50,322 nucleotides of DNA from Kaiparowitsia implicata GSE-PSE-MK54-09C. GTDB taxonomy: Bacteria; Cyanobacteriota; Cyanobacteriia; Elainellales; Elainellaceae. The stretch is from assembly GCA_019359435.1 (NCBI GenBank), contig JAHHHI010000100.1, positions 1-50,322 of the forward strand, in the 5' to 3' direction. The translations under genes were made by a program, and so were the position numbers. A model generated the notes under the pieces. That model did not search any database. It was given only the letters and a program-made list of their open reading frames with translations, and was not told where the DNA came from. Below are positions 37,831 to 47,250 of this stretch, one piece after another (the stretch's first letter is position 1; the number at the start of each line of letters is the position of its first letter).

Positions 37831-40800
37831 TTACCGATAGCTTTGGACCAGCGCCAAAATTTCTTGGTCTTGAAATCCCTTGGCCAACTGGTGAAGTTTT
37901 TGGGCAAAGGCGCGATAGGTTTGGTCCCGCTGCTCTAATACCTTGGCCTGCTTCAAAATTCCCTTGAAATTCCCTTTCATGGCTAATTCATAGAAGATTT
38001 CCAAGTCTGCAGGTGGAGGTGCAATTAATTCGACATTTTCAGTCACCAATTCTGGCTCTGATGCTTCTTGCTCATACAGCCATTCCAGTTGCAGATGCTT
38101 TTGCAGTTTGTTGAGTAATTCTGCGGCTAATACGGGCTTAGCCAGAAAATCGTCGCCACCTGCTTCGATGCTGCGATACTGATCCGACTCAAACACACTG
38201 GCCGATGAAACAATCACAGTCAGGTTTTTTAAGGCATCTGATGCTCGAATTCGGTTGATTAATTCAAACCCATCGTTGCCGGCCATCATCAAGTCAGTAA
38301 TGATCAAATCCGGCTGAAAGTCTAGAACCTTCTGCCAACCCTCTTTGCCATCGGTGGCCTCAGCGACTTCAAACCCGATAGGGCTAAGCAGGTTAGAAAT
38401 AACCGATCGGTTTTCCCATTTGTCATCGGCCACTAGAATTCGGGGCTGCTGATCCTTAATGCCAATAATCTGTCCGTGGCGATCGGCTTGAGCCCTTTTC
38501 ACCCATTCATCAGCCTGGGGTAGTTCCGCATCAAACCAGAAAATACTGCCCACACCAACTTCGCTTTGCACCTGAATCGTGCTGCCCATCAATTCCACGA
38601 TCTCTTGGCTGATGGATAACCCTAAACCCGTTCCTTCAGATTGCCGTCTTGCATCCCCCACCTGTTCAAACGGCTGGAAGATGACTGAGAGTTTATCTTG
38701 CGGAATACCAATGCCAGTATCCTGGACTTGGAAGCGAATCTTTCCGGCTGTGGCAAAGCTCACTGTAAAGGTCACACTGCCCGCATCTGTAAACTTGATG
38801 GCGTTGCTGAGCAGGTTGATGAGCACTTGTCGTAGGCGTTTTTCATCAGCCCGGATACCAAGGGCTAATTCAGGAGCCGATTCATACTGAAATTTAATTC
38901 CCTTGAGTTCGGCACGAATGCGACACATTTCAGCCACGCCTTGGAGAAATGCTGGGAAATGGAAGTCGGTGGGCATTAATTCGACTTTCCGGGCTTCAAT
39001 TTTAGATAGATCTAAGATGTCGTTAATTAGGGTCAACAAGTGCGATCCACACTGGTGAATCACCTCAACCCGCGATCGGTCTTCTTCGCTGAGATTCTTG
39101 GCCCGCTGCAGAATTTGGGCATAGCCGATCACACCATTGAGTGGGGTTCGCAGTTCGTGGCTCATATTTGCCAGGAATTCACTCTTAGCTCGATTGGCCG
39201 TTTCTGCAGCTTCTTTGGCTTTTTCAAGCGCGATTTCTGCTCCTTTGCGCTCTGTAATATCAGTTGAGAGACCGCAAAGTGCGTAGGGAGTACCCTCTGG
39301 AGTCAGTAATGGAAACTTGAGGGAGAGATAGGTATGCAGTCCATCGTCCTGGGGGACTAGTTCCTCCCATTGCATGGCAGTGCCTGCGGCCAAAACCTTT
39401 CGATCATTAGCATCAAAGATATCGGCGATTTCTTGATCAAATAGATCGCGATTTCGTTTGCCCACAATCTCGTCTTTACTGAAATGGAACAGGGACTCAA
39501 ATTGGCGATTGGCGGTAATAAATCGTCCCTCGGTATCCTTCATGTAAATCACTGCAGGTGAATTATCGAGAATAGCCTGCAACCGCTCTTCACTGTCACG
39601 TAAGGCAAGTTCTGTTTGCTTGCGATCGCTAATATCGCGGCAAACGACAACTCCACCCTTCAACTGGCCCGACTTATCTTGCATCGGTCCACCACTGACG
39701 AGTGACCATCTGCCATCTGGTGCCTGAGCATGGCGGACAAACACTTCAACATCGTTAACTTCCTCCCCACGAAGTGTTCGGGCGAGAGGAATCTCCTCTA
39801 CTGAGAAGGGAGTAACCTGATCGGGTAAAAACAAGCCATACTGTTGCGACCAGTCCTCCTTACGAGTGTCTGTTATGCTGCCAAACATCTTCTCGGCAGC
39901 TGGATTAAAGACCAAAAACCGTCCTTTTTCGTCAGCAACAATAATCCCGTCACTCATGGAATCAAGGATGAGTTGCAGTAAGTCAGTTTGTTCTTGTAAT
40001 GCCGCTTCAGTTTGCTTGCGGTCGTGAATATCAGTGCATGTGCCGATCCACTCGCGGATACTGCCATCTGGGGCCAGAACGGGAACTCCTCGTACCCAGA
40101 AGTACCGATACTCTCCTTTCGTGGAACGTAAGCGGTATTCCACCTCGTATAAACTCTTGGTGCCAACCGCCTGTTGCCAAACTTGAGAGGAGTAGTCTCG
40201 ATCATCTGGATAAACAGCGTTTAACCACCCAAATTCCCGGTATTCTTCAAACGTTTGCCCGGTATAGGCTCTCCAACTGGGAGAATCCTCTGACACTAGG
40301 CCAGATGGGCTGGTTGTCCACACAATCTGAGACGTTGCGTTGGTCAATGAACGGAATCGGGCCTCAAGCTGCTGCTGTTCTTCGGCCTGCTGTCGTCGTG
40401 TGTCGATTTTGCCGAGTACTCTGGCATTGATCCAAATTACAACGGAAAACACAGCAATGTTGAAGATGGCAGAGAGTGATAGACCCACCTCACCGCTGTA
40501 GAATTCAGCCCGATAGCCAACTAGGATAAGGCCACTCAAAATAGGAGGGATGCCAATCACTGTTAGGGACAGTCGTCTAGCCATGATGCCGCCCGCATGC
40601 TGACTGGTGAGCATGCCTGCGATTCCCTGATCTGGATGGAGGCAAAGAATACCGATGCAGAGAATGATGAATGCGATCGCACTATGAACGGCCATCTTGG
40701 TATAGGAACCAAAGCCGTAAAACTCTTGAATGCCGTAGATGTAGCCCAGCAGTCCCAGGAGGGAGATGAAAAACGCGATCAACGTACAGACCTGAATGCC

Positions 40801-41280
40801 AGGGTGAAATGATCGCGGTTTACTCAATAGGAACAGAGCCGATCCTAGCAACAGAAAGTTCAGCGCAGTGTTAACAGCCATCCGGCCTGGAGCAGAGGTT
40901 GCGATCGCATCGACTGACTCTTTAAATAAAAGCTGATCAATCCCCAGGTTGATGCCAAAGGCATATTGAATCAGGGTCAGCAAGCCAATTAGCAGCACAA
41001 TCGCAGCATAGATTCCAGCCAGCCGATTGGCTCGACGGGTGATTTTCGACAGTTGCCATAGAGCTGCACCACCGAAAATAAATGCGATCGCAGTATTGGC
41101 TTTCATCGTCACCCACATCGGCAAAATACTCGTCAACACGGGGATATCGAAGAGCCAACCCACGATGACAACACAACCGATCAAAGCCACAAGAGCACTT
41201 GTTACCTTGGCTAAGGATCTGAGGAATAGCGGCCAACGGATCTGTTTAATTGCTGTTGGGCTGATAAAAGGGCGTTCCAC
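37831..41280 (-). CDS. Hybrid sensor histidine kinase with membrane domain and PAS repeats
   Basis: 1149 residues from GTG 41280 (TGGAGA upstream). About eight hydrophobic segments (20-280) form a membrane sensor domain. Three PAS/PAC domains follow (about 310-430, 435-560, 565-690), with DITERKGAE-type ends. A HisKA domain has SHELRTPLNG (His about 708), and the ATPase has NLLSNAIKF and GTGLGLSI. A receiver domain has DLIITDLMM with the phospho-acceptor Asp at about 995. The tail (1060-1149) resembles an extra helical module seen after receivers. The ligand is unknown and no partner regulator is adjacent. It is transcribed away from the upstream IS1 MITE region. Confidence 0.92.
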   Translation of the reverse strand: MERPFISPTAIKQIRWPLFLRSLAKVTSALVALIGCVVIVGWLFDIPVLTSILPMWVTMKANTAIAFIFGGAALWQLSKITRRANRLAGIYAAIVLLIGLLTLIQYAFGINLGIDQLLFKESVDAIATSAPGRMAVNTALNFLLLGSALFLLSKPRSFHPGIQVCTLIAFFISLLGLLGYIYGIQEFYGFGSYTKMAVHSAIAFIILCIGILCLHPDQGIAGMLTSQHAGGIMARRLSLTVIGIPPILSGLILVGYRAEFYSGEVGLSLSAIFNIAVFSVVIWINARVLGKIDTRRQQAEEQQQLEARFRSLTNATSQIVWTTSPSGLVSEDSPSWRAYTGQTFEEYREFGWLNAVYPDDRDYSSQVWQQAVGTKSLYEVEYRLRSTKGEYRYFWVRGVPVLAPDGSIREWIGTCTDIHDRKQTEAALQEQTDLLQLILDSMSDGIIVADEKGRFLVFNPAAEKMFGSITDTRKEDWSQQYGLFLPDQVTPFSVEEIPLARTLRGEEVNDVEVFVRHAQAPDGRWSLVSGGPMQDKSGQLKGGVVVCRDISDRKQTELALRDSEERLQAILDNSPAVIYMKDTEGRFITANRQFESLFHFSKDEIVGKRNRDLFDQEIADIFDANDRKVLAAGTAMQWEELVPQDDGLHTYLSLKFPLLTPEGTPYALCGLSTDITERKGAEIALEKAKEAAETANRAKSEFLANMSHELRTPLNGVIGYAQILQRAKNLSEEDRSRVEVIHQCGSHLLTLINDILDLSKIEARKVELMPTDFHFPAFLQGVAEMCRIRAELKGIKFQYESAPELALGIRADEKRLRQVLINLLSNAIKFTDAGSVTFTVSFATAGKIRFQVQDTGIGIPQDKLSVIFQPFEQVGDARRQSEGTGLGLSISQEIVELMGSTIQVQSEVGVGSIFWFDAELPQADEWVKRAQADRHGQIIGIKDQQPRILVADDKWENRSVISNLLSPIGFEVAEATDGKEGWQKVLDFQPDLIITDLMMAGNDGFELINRIRASDALKNLTVIVSSASVFESDQYRSIEAGGDDFLAKPVLAAELLNKLQKHLQLEWLYEQEASEPELVTENVELIAPPPADLEIFYELAMKGNFKGILKQAKVLEQRDQTYRAFAQKLHQLAKGFQDQEILALVQSYR

Positions 41281-41653
41281 CTAATTTCTCCAGTTGTAGT
41301 TGGCTTTGGAAGGAGCTTCGTCCGTTGCGTTGCTTTTGAGCTAGAAACCGTACGCACTCTGAAACCTCAGATCGACGTGAACCAGTCAGTAACGGCTCAC
41401 GCGAACAGGAGAAATGCATAGTTCTACAGCCAACCTCTGTACAACCAGCTTTTGCTATCCTCAGAATTCCCGGATTAGGGCGGAAAGAAACATTACTTAA
41501 CAAACAAAATAGCGATGGCGGTCAGTCAGACCGTCCAGTGGGTGGGCGATCGCCCCCGCTGCCGTCTGGCTCTACGAATATGCCTTCTATATCAATTCCA
41601 AACATTTGGGCTACAAATGAGGGCAAAGCCCCCTTGCCCCTTACCCTCTTGTG
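41281..41653. other. Intergenic region upstream of the hybrid kinase
   Basis: About 370 bases with no convincing gene; the 85-codon minus frame there lacks family features. A GGGCAA..TTGCCC stem (41621-41639) lies near the right end. The last 8 bases CTCTTGTG (41646-41653) are the target duplication of the adjacent MITE. Confidence 0.4.
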
Positions 41654-41972
41654 GGCATTGCATAACTAGAGTATGAGTTAGGGAACAGTTGTGATGCAAT
41701 GTCCTGAATGCGGTGGCCTCATATCCGTAAGAACGGGAAAAAGCAAGGTAAGCAAAATCACATTTGCATGGCCTGTGGTCACCAGTTTATCGACCGGTAC
41801 GAAGGGGAGAACACCTGCTTGAGACGTTATCTTGCTCGCCTGCATCGCAAAACCCTGTGCTATCCCAAATCCGTAGATATGCTGAAGCACTCGGTGCGCT
41901 TGCTACTTCACTCCCTCAAGTTTGGTGACGTGCCTATCCCATGACCAATTCATACTTGAATTCAGCAACGCC
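41654..41972 (+). mobile_element. IS1-derived 319-bp MITE with intact target duplication
   Basis: The ends GGCATTGCATAAC and CAGCAACGCC match the other IS1 copies. It is flanked by perfect 8-bp repeats CTCTTGTG (41646-41653 and 41973-41980). Inside, the start of the zinc-finger frame (ATGCAATGTCCTGAATGC at 41695) is joined directly to the end of the DDE domain (EGENTCLRRYLARLHRKTL, stop near 41944), so the catalytic core is deleted. The intact duplication suggests recent insertion, with transposase supplied in trans, or deletion after insertion. The frame also lacks the in-frame micro-repeat of copies 1 and 2. Confidence 0.85.
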
Positions 41973-41980
41973 CTCTTGTG

Positions 41981-42326
41981 GGGAACTGCGTTCCCCAACC
42001 CCCTTCTCAAACAATCTGGCGTTCTGATTTAGAGAATTGATCTAACAGATAGTAAAGGCCAGAGCACCAATTCTCTGCCCTCAGTGTTGGGCGATCGCCA
42101 CTAAAATTGCCACTTAAGGTGGAGTAGCCAGTGAACCCTACGGAAATTACCAGCATCATTTCCCCTATGTCTCTCGGCACCAAAGACTTTGAGCCGTTCT
42201 CTCCGCGAGCAGCATCTGCTTGATCGGTACATACTGTCAACATTTTAAGAGGCTCAGTGCTGGCGATCGCTACTCTTGCAGCAGCAATGACATAATGAAG
42301 GCTACAGCCCCTGAGAGCCTTAGCCC
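41981..42326. other. Intergenic region before the nuclease-like gene
   Basis: About 345 bases. GGGAAC-TGCG-TTCCC near 41981 is a small hairpin. A minus-strand frame of 110 codons crosses this region and the start of the next gene; I do not accept it as a gene. No RNA or promoter motif is recognised with confidence. Confidence 0.35.
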
Positions 42327-42947
42327 ATGGTGCAGACACTAGCCATTGAGCAATTAACTCTGTTTGATCTAGAGCAGCGCTTTGGCCTGCAAGAAGTCAG
42401 CGGCGGCGATTTCTTTGGAGAATGGCAGCAGAATTTGCCCGCCTTGACCTCGGCTGAAGAACTGAGGCTAACTCGGGTAGAAGCTGCCTACGCCAACCTA
42501 GAGCGGCGATCGCTGCTAGAAAATACCGTCAAACTGGCCATCATCGCGCCCCTGCTAGATCTGACAGGGTTATTTTTACCTCCGTTCTACGTGACCACCG
42601 AGAAAACCGTAGAAATCACTGCGGAGGAAGCAGACACCACCCTGCGAGGACGAATTGACGTGCTGGTGCTGAAAGATCAGCTTTGGGTGCTGATCATCGA
42701 GTCAAAACGGGCCGAGTTCTCGCTTAAAGTCGGCATTCCTCAGGTATTGGGCTATATGCTAGCGGCTCCGCCCTCAACCTTGCCTCTTTACGGCATGGTG
42801 ACCAATGGCAGCAGCTTTGTGTTCTTAAAACTGCTGCGCCAAAATGTCCCCCGCTACGCCCGCTCAAAGGAATTTATTTTGGATCAAGATGGAGGCCTAG
42901 CGACTACTCTGCAAGTCCTAAAGGCCCTAACCACAGCCGTGGCCTGA
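42327..42947 (+). CDS. Type I restriction R-subunit N-terminal-like PD-(D/E)XK protein
   Basis: 206 residues. RGRIDVLV (Asp111) followed by WVLIIESKRAEF (Glu125, Lys127) is the PD-(D/E)XK nuclease core found in the HsdR N-terminal domain; an upstream Glu (ENTVKLAIIAPLL) fits the helix. It is much shorter than HsdR (about 1000 residues) and has no helicase part. Such stand-alone proteins are common in cyanobacteria and are often annotated as restriction endonuclease subunit R. Neither a specificity nor a methylase gene is adjacent. It may be a solitary nuclease or of unknown role. Codon use is GC-rich compared with its neighbours. Confidence 0.75.
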   Translation: MVQTLAIEQLTLFDLEQRFGLQEVSGGDFFGEWQQNLPALTSAEELRLTRVEAAYANLERRSLLENTVKLAIIAPLLDLTGLFLPPFYVTTEKTVEITAEEADTTLRGRIDVLVLKDQLWVLIIESKRAEFSLKVGIPQVLGYMLAAPPSTLPLYGMVTNGSSFVFLKLLRQNVPRYARSKEFILDQDGGLATTLQVLKALTTAVA

Positions 42948-42973
42948 TCTTCTTTCTTTTTCTCTTTTCCCTT

Positions 42974-43358
42974 CTAAACAGCCAGCTTCCCCTTCGCCTT
43001 GAGCCACTTCAGCGCCTCTCGCCGACTCAGGGCCGCCAGCGGCGTCTCGGCCACAAAGATCTGCACCGCCTCTGGGGCGACTTTAGAATATTCTCGCAGC
43101 GCCCAGCCGATTGCCTTTTGAATGAAGAACTCCTTAGAGTCGCTGTTTTGCTCGATGAGAGAAAACAGCAGCGCTTCATCGGTCTCGGCCTTGTAGCCCA
43201 GCTGAAACAGCAACGTGGTGCGGCGCAGCCAAAGATTTTCTGAATCGCGCCAGGGCTCAAGCGTGGCGTCGCGGTAGCTGGGGTACTGCTTCAGCAGTTT
43301 GCGGACGTTGTGGCTGGCGATCGCGCCTGCGGCTGTGCCACCTGCCGGGGGGATTGAG
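42974..43358 (-). pseudogene. DNA alkylation repair (AlkD-like) protein, 5' truncated
   Basis: The frame runs from about 43358 and includes SHNVRKLLKQYP, DSENLWLRRTTLLFQLGYK, KEFFIQKAIGWALREYSKV and TPLAALSRREALKWL, ending at 42974. These are the C-terminal HEAT-like repeats of AlkC/AlkD DNA glycosylases, which recognise alkylated bases. Complete members have about 220-235 residues; only about 125 remain, and the frame meets a TAG before any start codon. The truncation lies beside the repeat-rich region at 43392, which may have caused the loss. Confidence 0.75.
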
Positions 43359-43391
43359 CTGAACTAGCTAGCTATTGCGGTACCACGATAA

Positions 43392-43650
43392 AGAATTGCT
43401 GATGCATAACACCCCACAGAAAGTCTATTATGCATGGCAAGATCTGCATAACGCCCTGATATGGGGTAGTTATCAAGGTGTTGCTCTGAATAAAATCCTA
43501 ATTATGGGATGATAGCCCGTTCAGGATCTGCATAACACTTCAAATTGAGGTGTTGTATCGACTTTTTTTCAGTCTAACTCCCCTTGTGGAGGCGATATTC
43601 AACTCAAAATCTGGCTAATTACCCTGACTGGGGGTGTTATGCAGAGTACA
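43392..43650. repeat. Cluster of GCATAAC-type repeats with terminal inversion
   Basis: GATGCATAACACCCC (43401-43415), GATCTGCATAACGCCC (43441-43456) and GATCTGCATAACACTT (43525-43540) are direct copies. GGGGGTGTTATGCAG (about 43629-43643) is inverted, so the outer copies face each other. The region has no gene. It could be a small non-autonomous element or the debris of several termini. Confidence 0.5.
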
Positions 43651-43696
43651 GAGGGAGAAAGCAGGCTAAACACAAGTTGGGCTGCTTAGGTTATCA

Positions 43697-44608
43697 GAGG
43701 CTGTTTTAAAAGTCAGATTTTTGGTAGGAAAGCTCACACGGGAATAGGCTGGCAGTACGAAAACGTCAGCCCCGTATGAGCCATGAGCAAAGCCTACACC
43801 AGCAATCTCACCCGTGACCAGTTCGACCTGATTGCCCCCCTGCTGCCTGCGGCAAAACCCGGTGGCCGCCCACGCAGCGTCTGTCTGTGGGTTATCCTCA
43901 ATGCCATTCTTTATGTGGTTGTCCAAGGCTGTAAATGGCGAGACCTCCCTGCAGACTTTCCCGCTTGGTCAACCGCCTACACCTACTTTCGCAACTGGCG
44001 CAAGGATGGCACTTGGCAGGTGGTTCATGACCGCATTCGGGGCTGGACAAGAGCCGATGCAGGCCGACCCGAAAGCCCCTCAGAAGCGATCATCGACAGT
44101 CAAACCGTTCCGACTTCCCCCATGACCAATCAGGCCGTAGGCTATGACGGCGCTAAGAAAATTAAGGGCCGTAAGCGCCACACTGTAGTGGATACCTTGG
44201 GTCTGGTAATGATGGTTGTCGTGACGGCGGCCAATGTCCCCGAGCGTCAGGGTGGGCAGCAAGCCCTCAGCAAACTCAAAGGGCTCGTAGACCAAGTGAG
44301 TCGGCTCTATCTGGTGTGGGCGGATGGGGGCTATAGCGGTCAGCCCTTTATGAAATGGGTGATGGATAGTCTGGGGTGGGTGTTGCAGGTGGTGCTACGC
44401 TCGCAGGAGCGTCAGGGATTTGTCTTGCTCAAGAAGCGCTGGGTAGTGGAACGAACGTTTGGCTGGTGGCAGTGGTATCGGCGGTTGAACGTCGATTATG
44501 AACGCTTGCCTGAGAGTGCAGAGGCGATGATCCATATCGCGATGATTCGGTTAATGCTTAGGCGGTTGGCCTAAATTGATACTGCACCCCACCTTTTAAA
44601 ACAGCCTC
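43697..44608 (+). mobile_element. Intact IS5-family element
   Basis: 912 bases with 16-bp perfect inverted repeats GAGGCTGTTTTAAAAG at both ends and a 3-bp TCA duplication (43694-43696 and 44609-44611). It holds one complete transposase gene. All parts appear intact, so it may be active. Confidence 0.88.
43783..44574 (+). CDS. IS5-family transposase
   Basis: 263 residues, complete. The N-terminal DUF4096-like domain (YTSNLTRDQFDLIAPLLPAA, GCKWRDLPADFPAWSTAY) is followed by the DDE core: Asp in AIIDSQTV, Asp in VWADGGYSG, and Glu in WVVERTFGWWQWYRR. Its function is cut-and-paste transposition at the ends noted above. No frameshift or stop is seen. G+C content is higher than in the adjoining LysR gene. 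Confidence 0.92.
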   Translation: MSKAYTSNLTRDQFDLIAPLLPAAKPGGRPRSVCLWVILNAILYVVVQGCKWRDLPADFPAWSTAYTYFRNWRKDGTWQVVHDRIRGWTRADAGRPESPSEAIIDSQTVPTSPMTNQAVGYDGAKKIKGRKRHTVVDTLGLVMMVVVTAANVPERQGGQQALSKLKGLVDQVSRLYLVWADGGYSGQPFMKWVMDSLGWVLQVVLRSQERQGFVLLKKRWVVERTFGWWQWYRRLNVDYERLPESAEAMIHIAMIRLMLRRLA

Positions 44609-44667
44609 TCAGTTAGGGCAGTGCTTGAAACATGAAGTAGAGTTCAGAGTTAGGACATGTGAGACAG

Positions 44668-45552
44668 CTATGCTTCAAGGTTTTTTAGAAGGATTTTTAT
44701 AAATATTTGGAGGGTTGGGCTAGCAGTATTTTTTCGCCAAGCAGCAGCAAGCTTGAAACGAATCGGGCATTTTTCTAAGGGTCTACACACCACGTTACTG
44801 CCAACCAGGAACTGCAACTGGCTAGAGACAAACGTAATTCCCATTCCTGTAGCAACCAGGCAGACTCGCGTCTGGAGAGAAATCGATTCTTTGACGATTT
44901 TGGGTTGGAACCCAGCTTCTTGGCAGACTTGAACCAAGCCATCGTAAAGAATAGGACCTTCTAGGCGTGGATGAATAATCAGTGGTTCGTTGGCGAAAGC
45001 CTCTAGGGGAATGCAGTCATACTTTAATAGAGGATGCTGTTGGGGCAGAACTGCCACAAATGTCTCTTCTAAAACTGGGCATAACTCTATTCCACGAGCA
45101 TCAATCGGCGGATGTAAAAAAGCAAGATCGATTTTGTTTTGGTTGAGCGCTATAACTTGCGCTTCCGTTGCAAGCTCTATCAGAGTGAGTTCGACGTTTG
45201 GGTAATCCTGGTGAAAGTCGCGGACTAGTTGAGGTAGTACTGTATGAACGGCTGTCGCGGTAAAGCCAATAGTTAATTGTCCGACTTCTCCGCGATCGGT
45301 TCGTTGGGTCAGTTGAATTGCAGTTTGGGCTTGGTTGAGAAGCTGCTGGGTTTGCTCAAAAAAGACTTGTCCGGCAGGAGTCAGTTGCACTGTGCGTTTA
45401 GTGCGGGCGAGTAGCTGTACGCCGAGTTCTTGTTCCAGGTTGGCAATCTGTTTACTCAAAGCAGGTTGAGTTATTTGCAGGCGATCGGCAGCTCTGCCAA
45501 AGTGTAGTTCTTCAGCAACTGTGACGAAATAGTGCAACTGGCGCAGTTCCAT
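44668..45552 (-). CDS. LysR-family transcriptional regulator
   Basis: 294 residues. The N-terminal winged HTH (MELRQLHYFVTVAEELHFGR, then ITQPALSKQIANLEQELG) and the periplasmic-binding-protein-like effector domain (90-290, LTIGFTATAVHTVLPQLV) are typical, and length is standard. The effector is unknown. It is divergent from the beta-propeller gene, with a 19-bp palindrome just upstream of its ATG, so it probably controls both itself and that gene. The IS5 lies 60 bases beyond its stop. Confidence 0.93.
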   Translation of the reverse strand: MELRQLHYFVTVAEELHFGRAADRLQITQPALSKQIANLEQELGVQLLARTKRTVQLTPAGQVFFEQTQQLLNQAQTAIQLTQRTDRGEVGQLTIGFTATAVHTVLPQLVRDFHQDYPNVELTLIELATEAQVIALNQNKIDLAFLHPPIDARGIELCPVLEETFVAVLPQQHPLLKYDCIPLEAFANEPLIIHPRLEGPILYDGLVQVCQEAGFQPKIVKESISLQTRVCLVATGMGITFVSSQLQFLVGSNVVCRPLEKCPIRFKLAAAWRKNTASPTLQIFIKILLKNLEA

Positions 45553-45556
45553 TTTT

Positions 45557-45575
45557 TAATAACCTAAGGTTATTA
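45557..45575. promoter_or_regulatory. Palindromic LysR operator
   Basis: TAATAACCTAAGGTTATTA is a perfect 9-1-9 palindrome, 5 bases upstream of the LysR start and about 95 bases before the propeller gene. It fits the T-N11-A type of LysR binding site and is well placed for autorepression. Confidence 0.7.
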
Positions 45576-45670
45576 GTTTGATGCCAAAAATGACTTGGAC
45601 AATGATTATTGCTTTAGCTTAACCTGAACCGTAGAGAACAAAGTTAAAGCCCAAGCCGGAGTCAGTCATC

Positions 45671-47092
45671 ATGAAGTGGTTGAAATCAAAGTGGTGGAGG
45701 CGATCGCTCTGGGCGGTGTCAGGAGTAATGCTGACACTGATCGGGTATGGGCTATTGCAACTCATTGAGCCTGTCGGCATTGCGCCGATTTCAGCCCAGT
45801 CTCCGTCTCAATTTATGGGAAGAGCATTACTGATTGCCTCAGATGCAGACATGGTAGCAACGGCTTATGCGGATGCCAAGCTGGGTCGGGTAGCAGATAT
45901 TGAGGATACGCTTAGCGTCGTTGACTTACCGCTCAATCCCATCAATCCGGCGTTGGCGGAGTCTCTCTCTGAGAGAATTGTCCCTATCCAGGTTTCCAAC
46001 TCAGTAATGTCCTGGCCCCAGAATATTGCGGTTTCCCAAAATGGGCAATGGGCATATGTATCAGAGGTGCGATCTCGCCCTGCTGATGGAATTCAAGCAT
46101 TTGAATCGATTGAGCAGATGCCGCCGGGTGAGCGTATTACCGTTGTGAATATCGCTAATCTGCAGCAGCCAAAGATTCTGCAAACTGTGGTAGTAGGGAG
46201 AAATCCGAAAACTCTGAGTATCAGTCCCGATGGTAATTTTTTGGCAGTTACTTTAGAAGAGCCAGATCGGGAATTGGCAATTTTCCAGATTCAGCCTGAT
46301 GGAACCTTAGGAGAACGCGATAACTTTGCAATTGCCAAGGATTTTTCTCGCTCAGCAGTTCCAGAATCGGTTGTCTGGCATCCTTCTGGACGTTTTCTGG
46401 CAATCACTACAACCAGTGATGGTTCTGAGGGTTCATACAGCTCTTTCGTTGCCTTTTATAACGTGATTCAGAACAACAGCGGCATTCGACTGGAACTTTA
46501 TGATCGCCCCTTGATTGTGGGTAATCATCTCAGTAATGGACGTTTTAGTGCGGATGGACAGTTTTTTTTGGTGCCCGATTTAAAGTGGCGGATGTACGGA
46601 CTGCGGGCATTGAACTATTTGTTCAACCCCAAAAGTGAAATGATCTCAATTCGCTTTGCTTCTGAAACTGGCGAGCCTCCGACTGTCGTTTCTAGAGCTG
46701 AAGTGGGACTTGGCTCTGAAGGATTTTCGCTGAATCCAGATAACACACTCATTGTTACTGTAAACCTGCGCCGCACTTACCTCAGCACTTTGCCCCCAGT
46801 CTGGCCTGGTAAACCTTACAGTTCCCTATCGCTAGTCAAGTTTGACCGCACATCTGGACAACTGACAACGGTTAGCGAGTACGGCTTTGAGGGACTCTTG
46901 CCCGAACAAGCGACCTTTGACGCAACTGGAAAATCTTTGGCAGTAGCGATCTATCACTATCGTGAAGCTAGCCCAAAAATGGGCGCGATCGAATTCTGGA
47001 ACGTGATCTCCGATAATAATCCACGACTAGAACGAACAGGCTTTAAACTTGATGTCACTCGTGGCGCTCATAACATTGTTCTGGTTCCATAG
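45671..47092 (+). CDS. Exported/membrane-anchored beta-propeller protein
   Basis: 473 residues. An N-terminal signal anchor (SLWAVSGVMLTLIGYGLLQL) places the rest outside the cytoplasm. The remainder is a series of beta-propeller blades of lactonase/YncE type (NIAVSQNGQWAYVSEV, TLSISPDGNFLAVTLEE, SVVWHPSGRFLAITTT, GRFSADGQFFLVPDL). No catalytic site is recognisable. The divergent LysR gene is its likely regulator. A 91-bp MITE has inserted immediately at the stop codon TAG (47090-47092). It could be a binding protein or a lactonase-like enzyme. Confidence 0.82.
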   Translation: MKWLKSKWWRRSLWAVSGVMLTLIGYGLLQLIEPVGIAPISAQSPSQFMGRALLIASDADMVATAYADAKLGRVADIEDTLSVVDLPLNPINPALAESLSERIVPIQVSNSVMSWPQNIAVSQNGQWAYVSEVRSRPADGIQAFESIEQMPPGERITVVNIANLQQPKILQTVVVGRNPKTLSISPDGNFLAVTLEEPDRELAIFQIQPDGTLGERDNFAIAKDFSRSAVPESVVWHPSGRFLAITTTSDGSEGSYSSFVAFYNVIQNNSGIRLELYDRPLIVGNHLSNGRFSADGQFFLVPDLKWRMYGLRALNYLFNPKSEMISIRFASETGEPPTVVSRAEVGLGSEGFSLNPDNTLIVTVNLRRTYLSTLPPVWPGKPYSSLSLVKFDRTSGQLTTVSEYGFEGLLPEQATFDATGKSLAVAIYHYREASPKMGAIEFWNVISDNNPRLERTGFKLDVTRGAHNIVLVP

Positions 47093-47099
47093 TTTTTTG

Positions 47100-47190
47100 G
47101 GCGTGGCTGAATCAGTCTATGAAACAGTTTCTGAAAGCCTTGTAGTTCTGTCCCCAATCCGGCGAAATCATAGCGTCATTCAGCAACGCC
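47100..47190. mobile_element. 91-bp IS1-related MITE with perfect 8-bp target duplication
   Basis: Ends are GGCGTGGCTGAAT (47100-47112) and ATTCAGCAACGCC (47178-47190), matching the IS1 copies in this window. It is flanked by GTTTTTTG at 47092-47099 and 47191-47198. There is no coding sequence inside. The left duplication includes the last base of the propeller stop codon. Confidence 0.85.
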
Positions 47191-47250
47191 GTTTTTTGTA
47201 TTGAATGACACCATAAAAAGCATCATAGAGGCAACACTTGCAGATTAGCA

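Noticed and set aside
42007..42339. 110-codon minus-strand frame
   Set aside because: It overlaps the start of the nuclease-like gene on the other strand and shows no domain; probably repeat-derived.
43392..43650. Further attC sites formed by the GCATAAC repeats
   Set aside because: The repeats do not fit RYYYAAC and no paired R'/L' arms at attC spacing were found.
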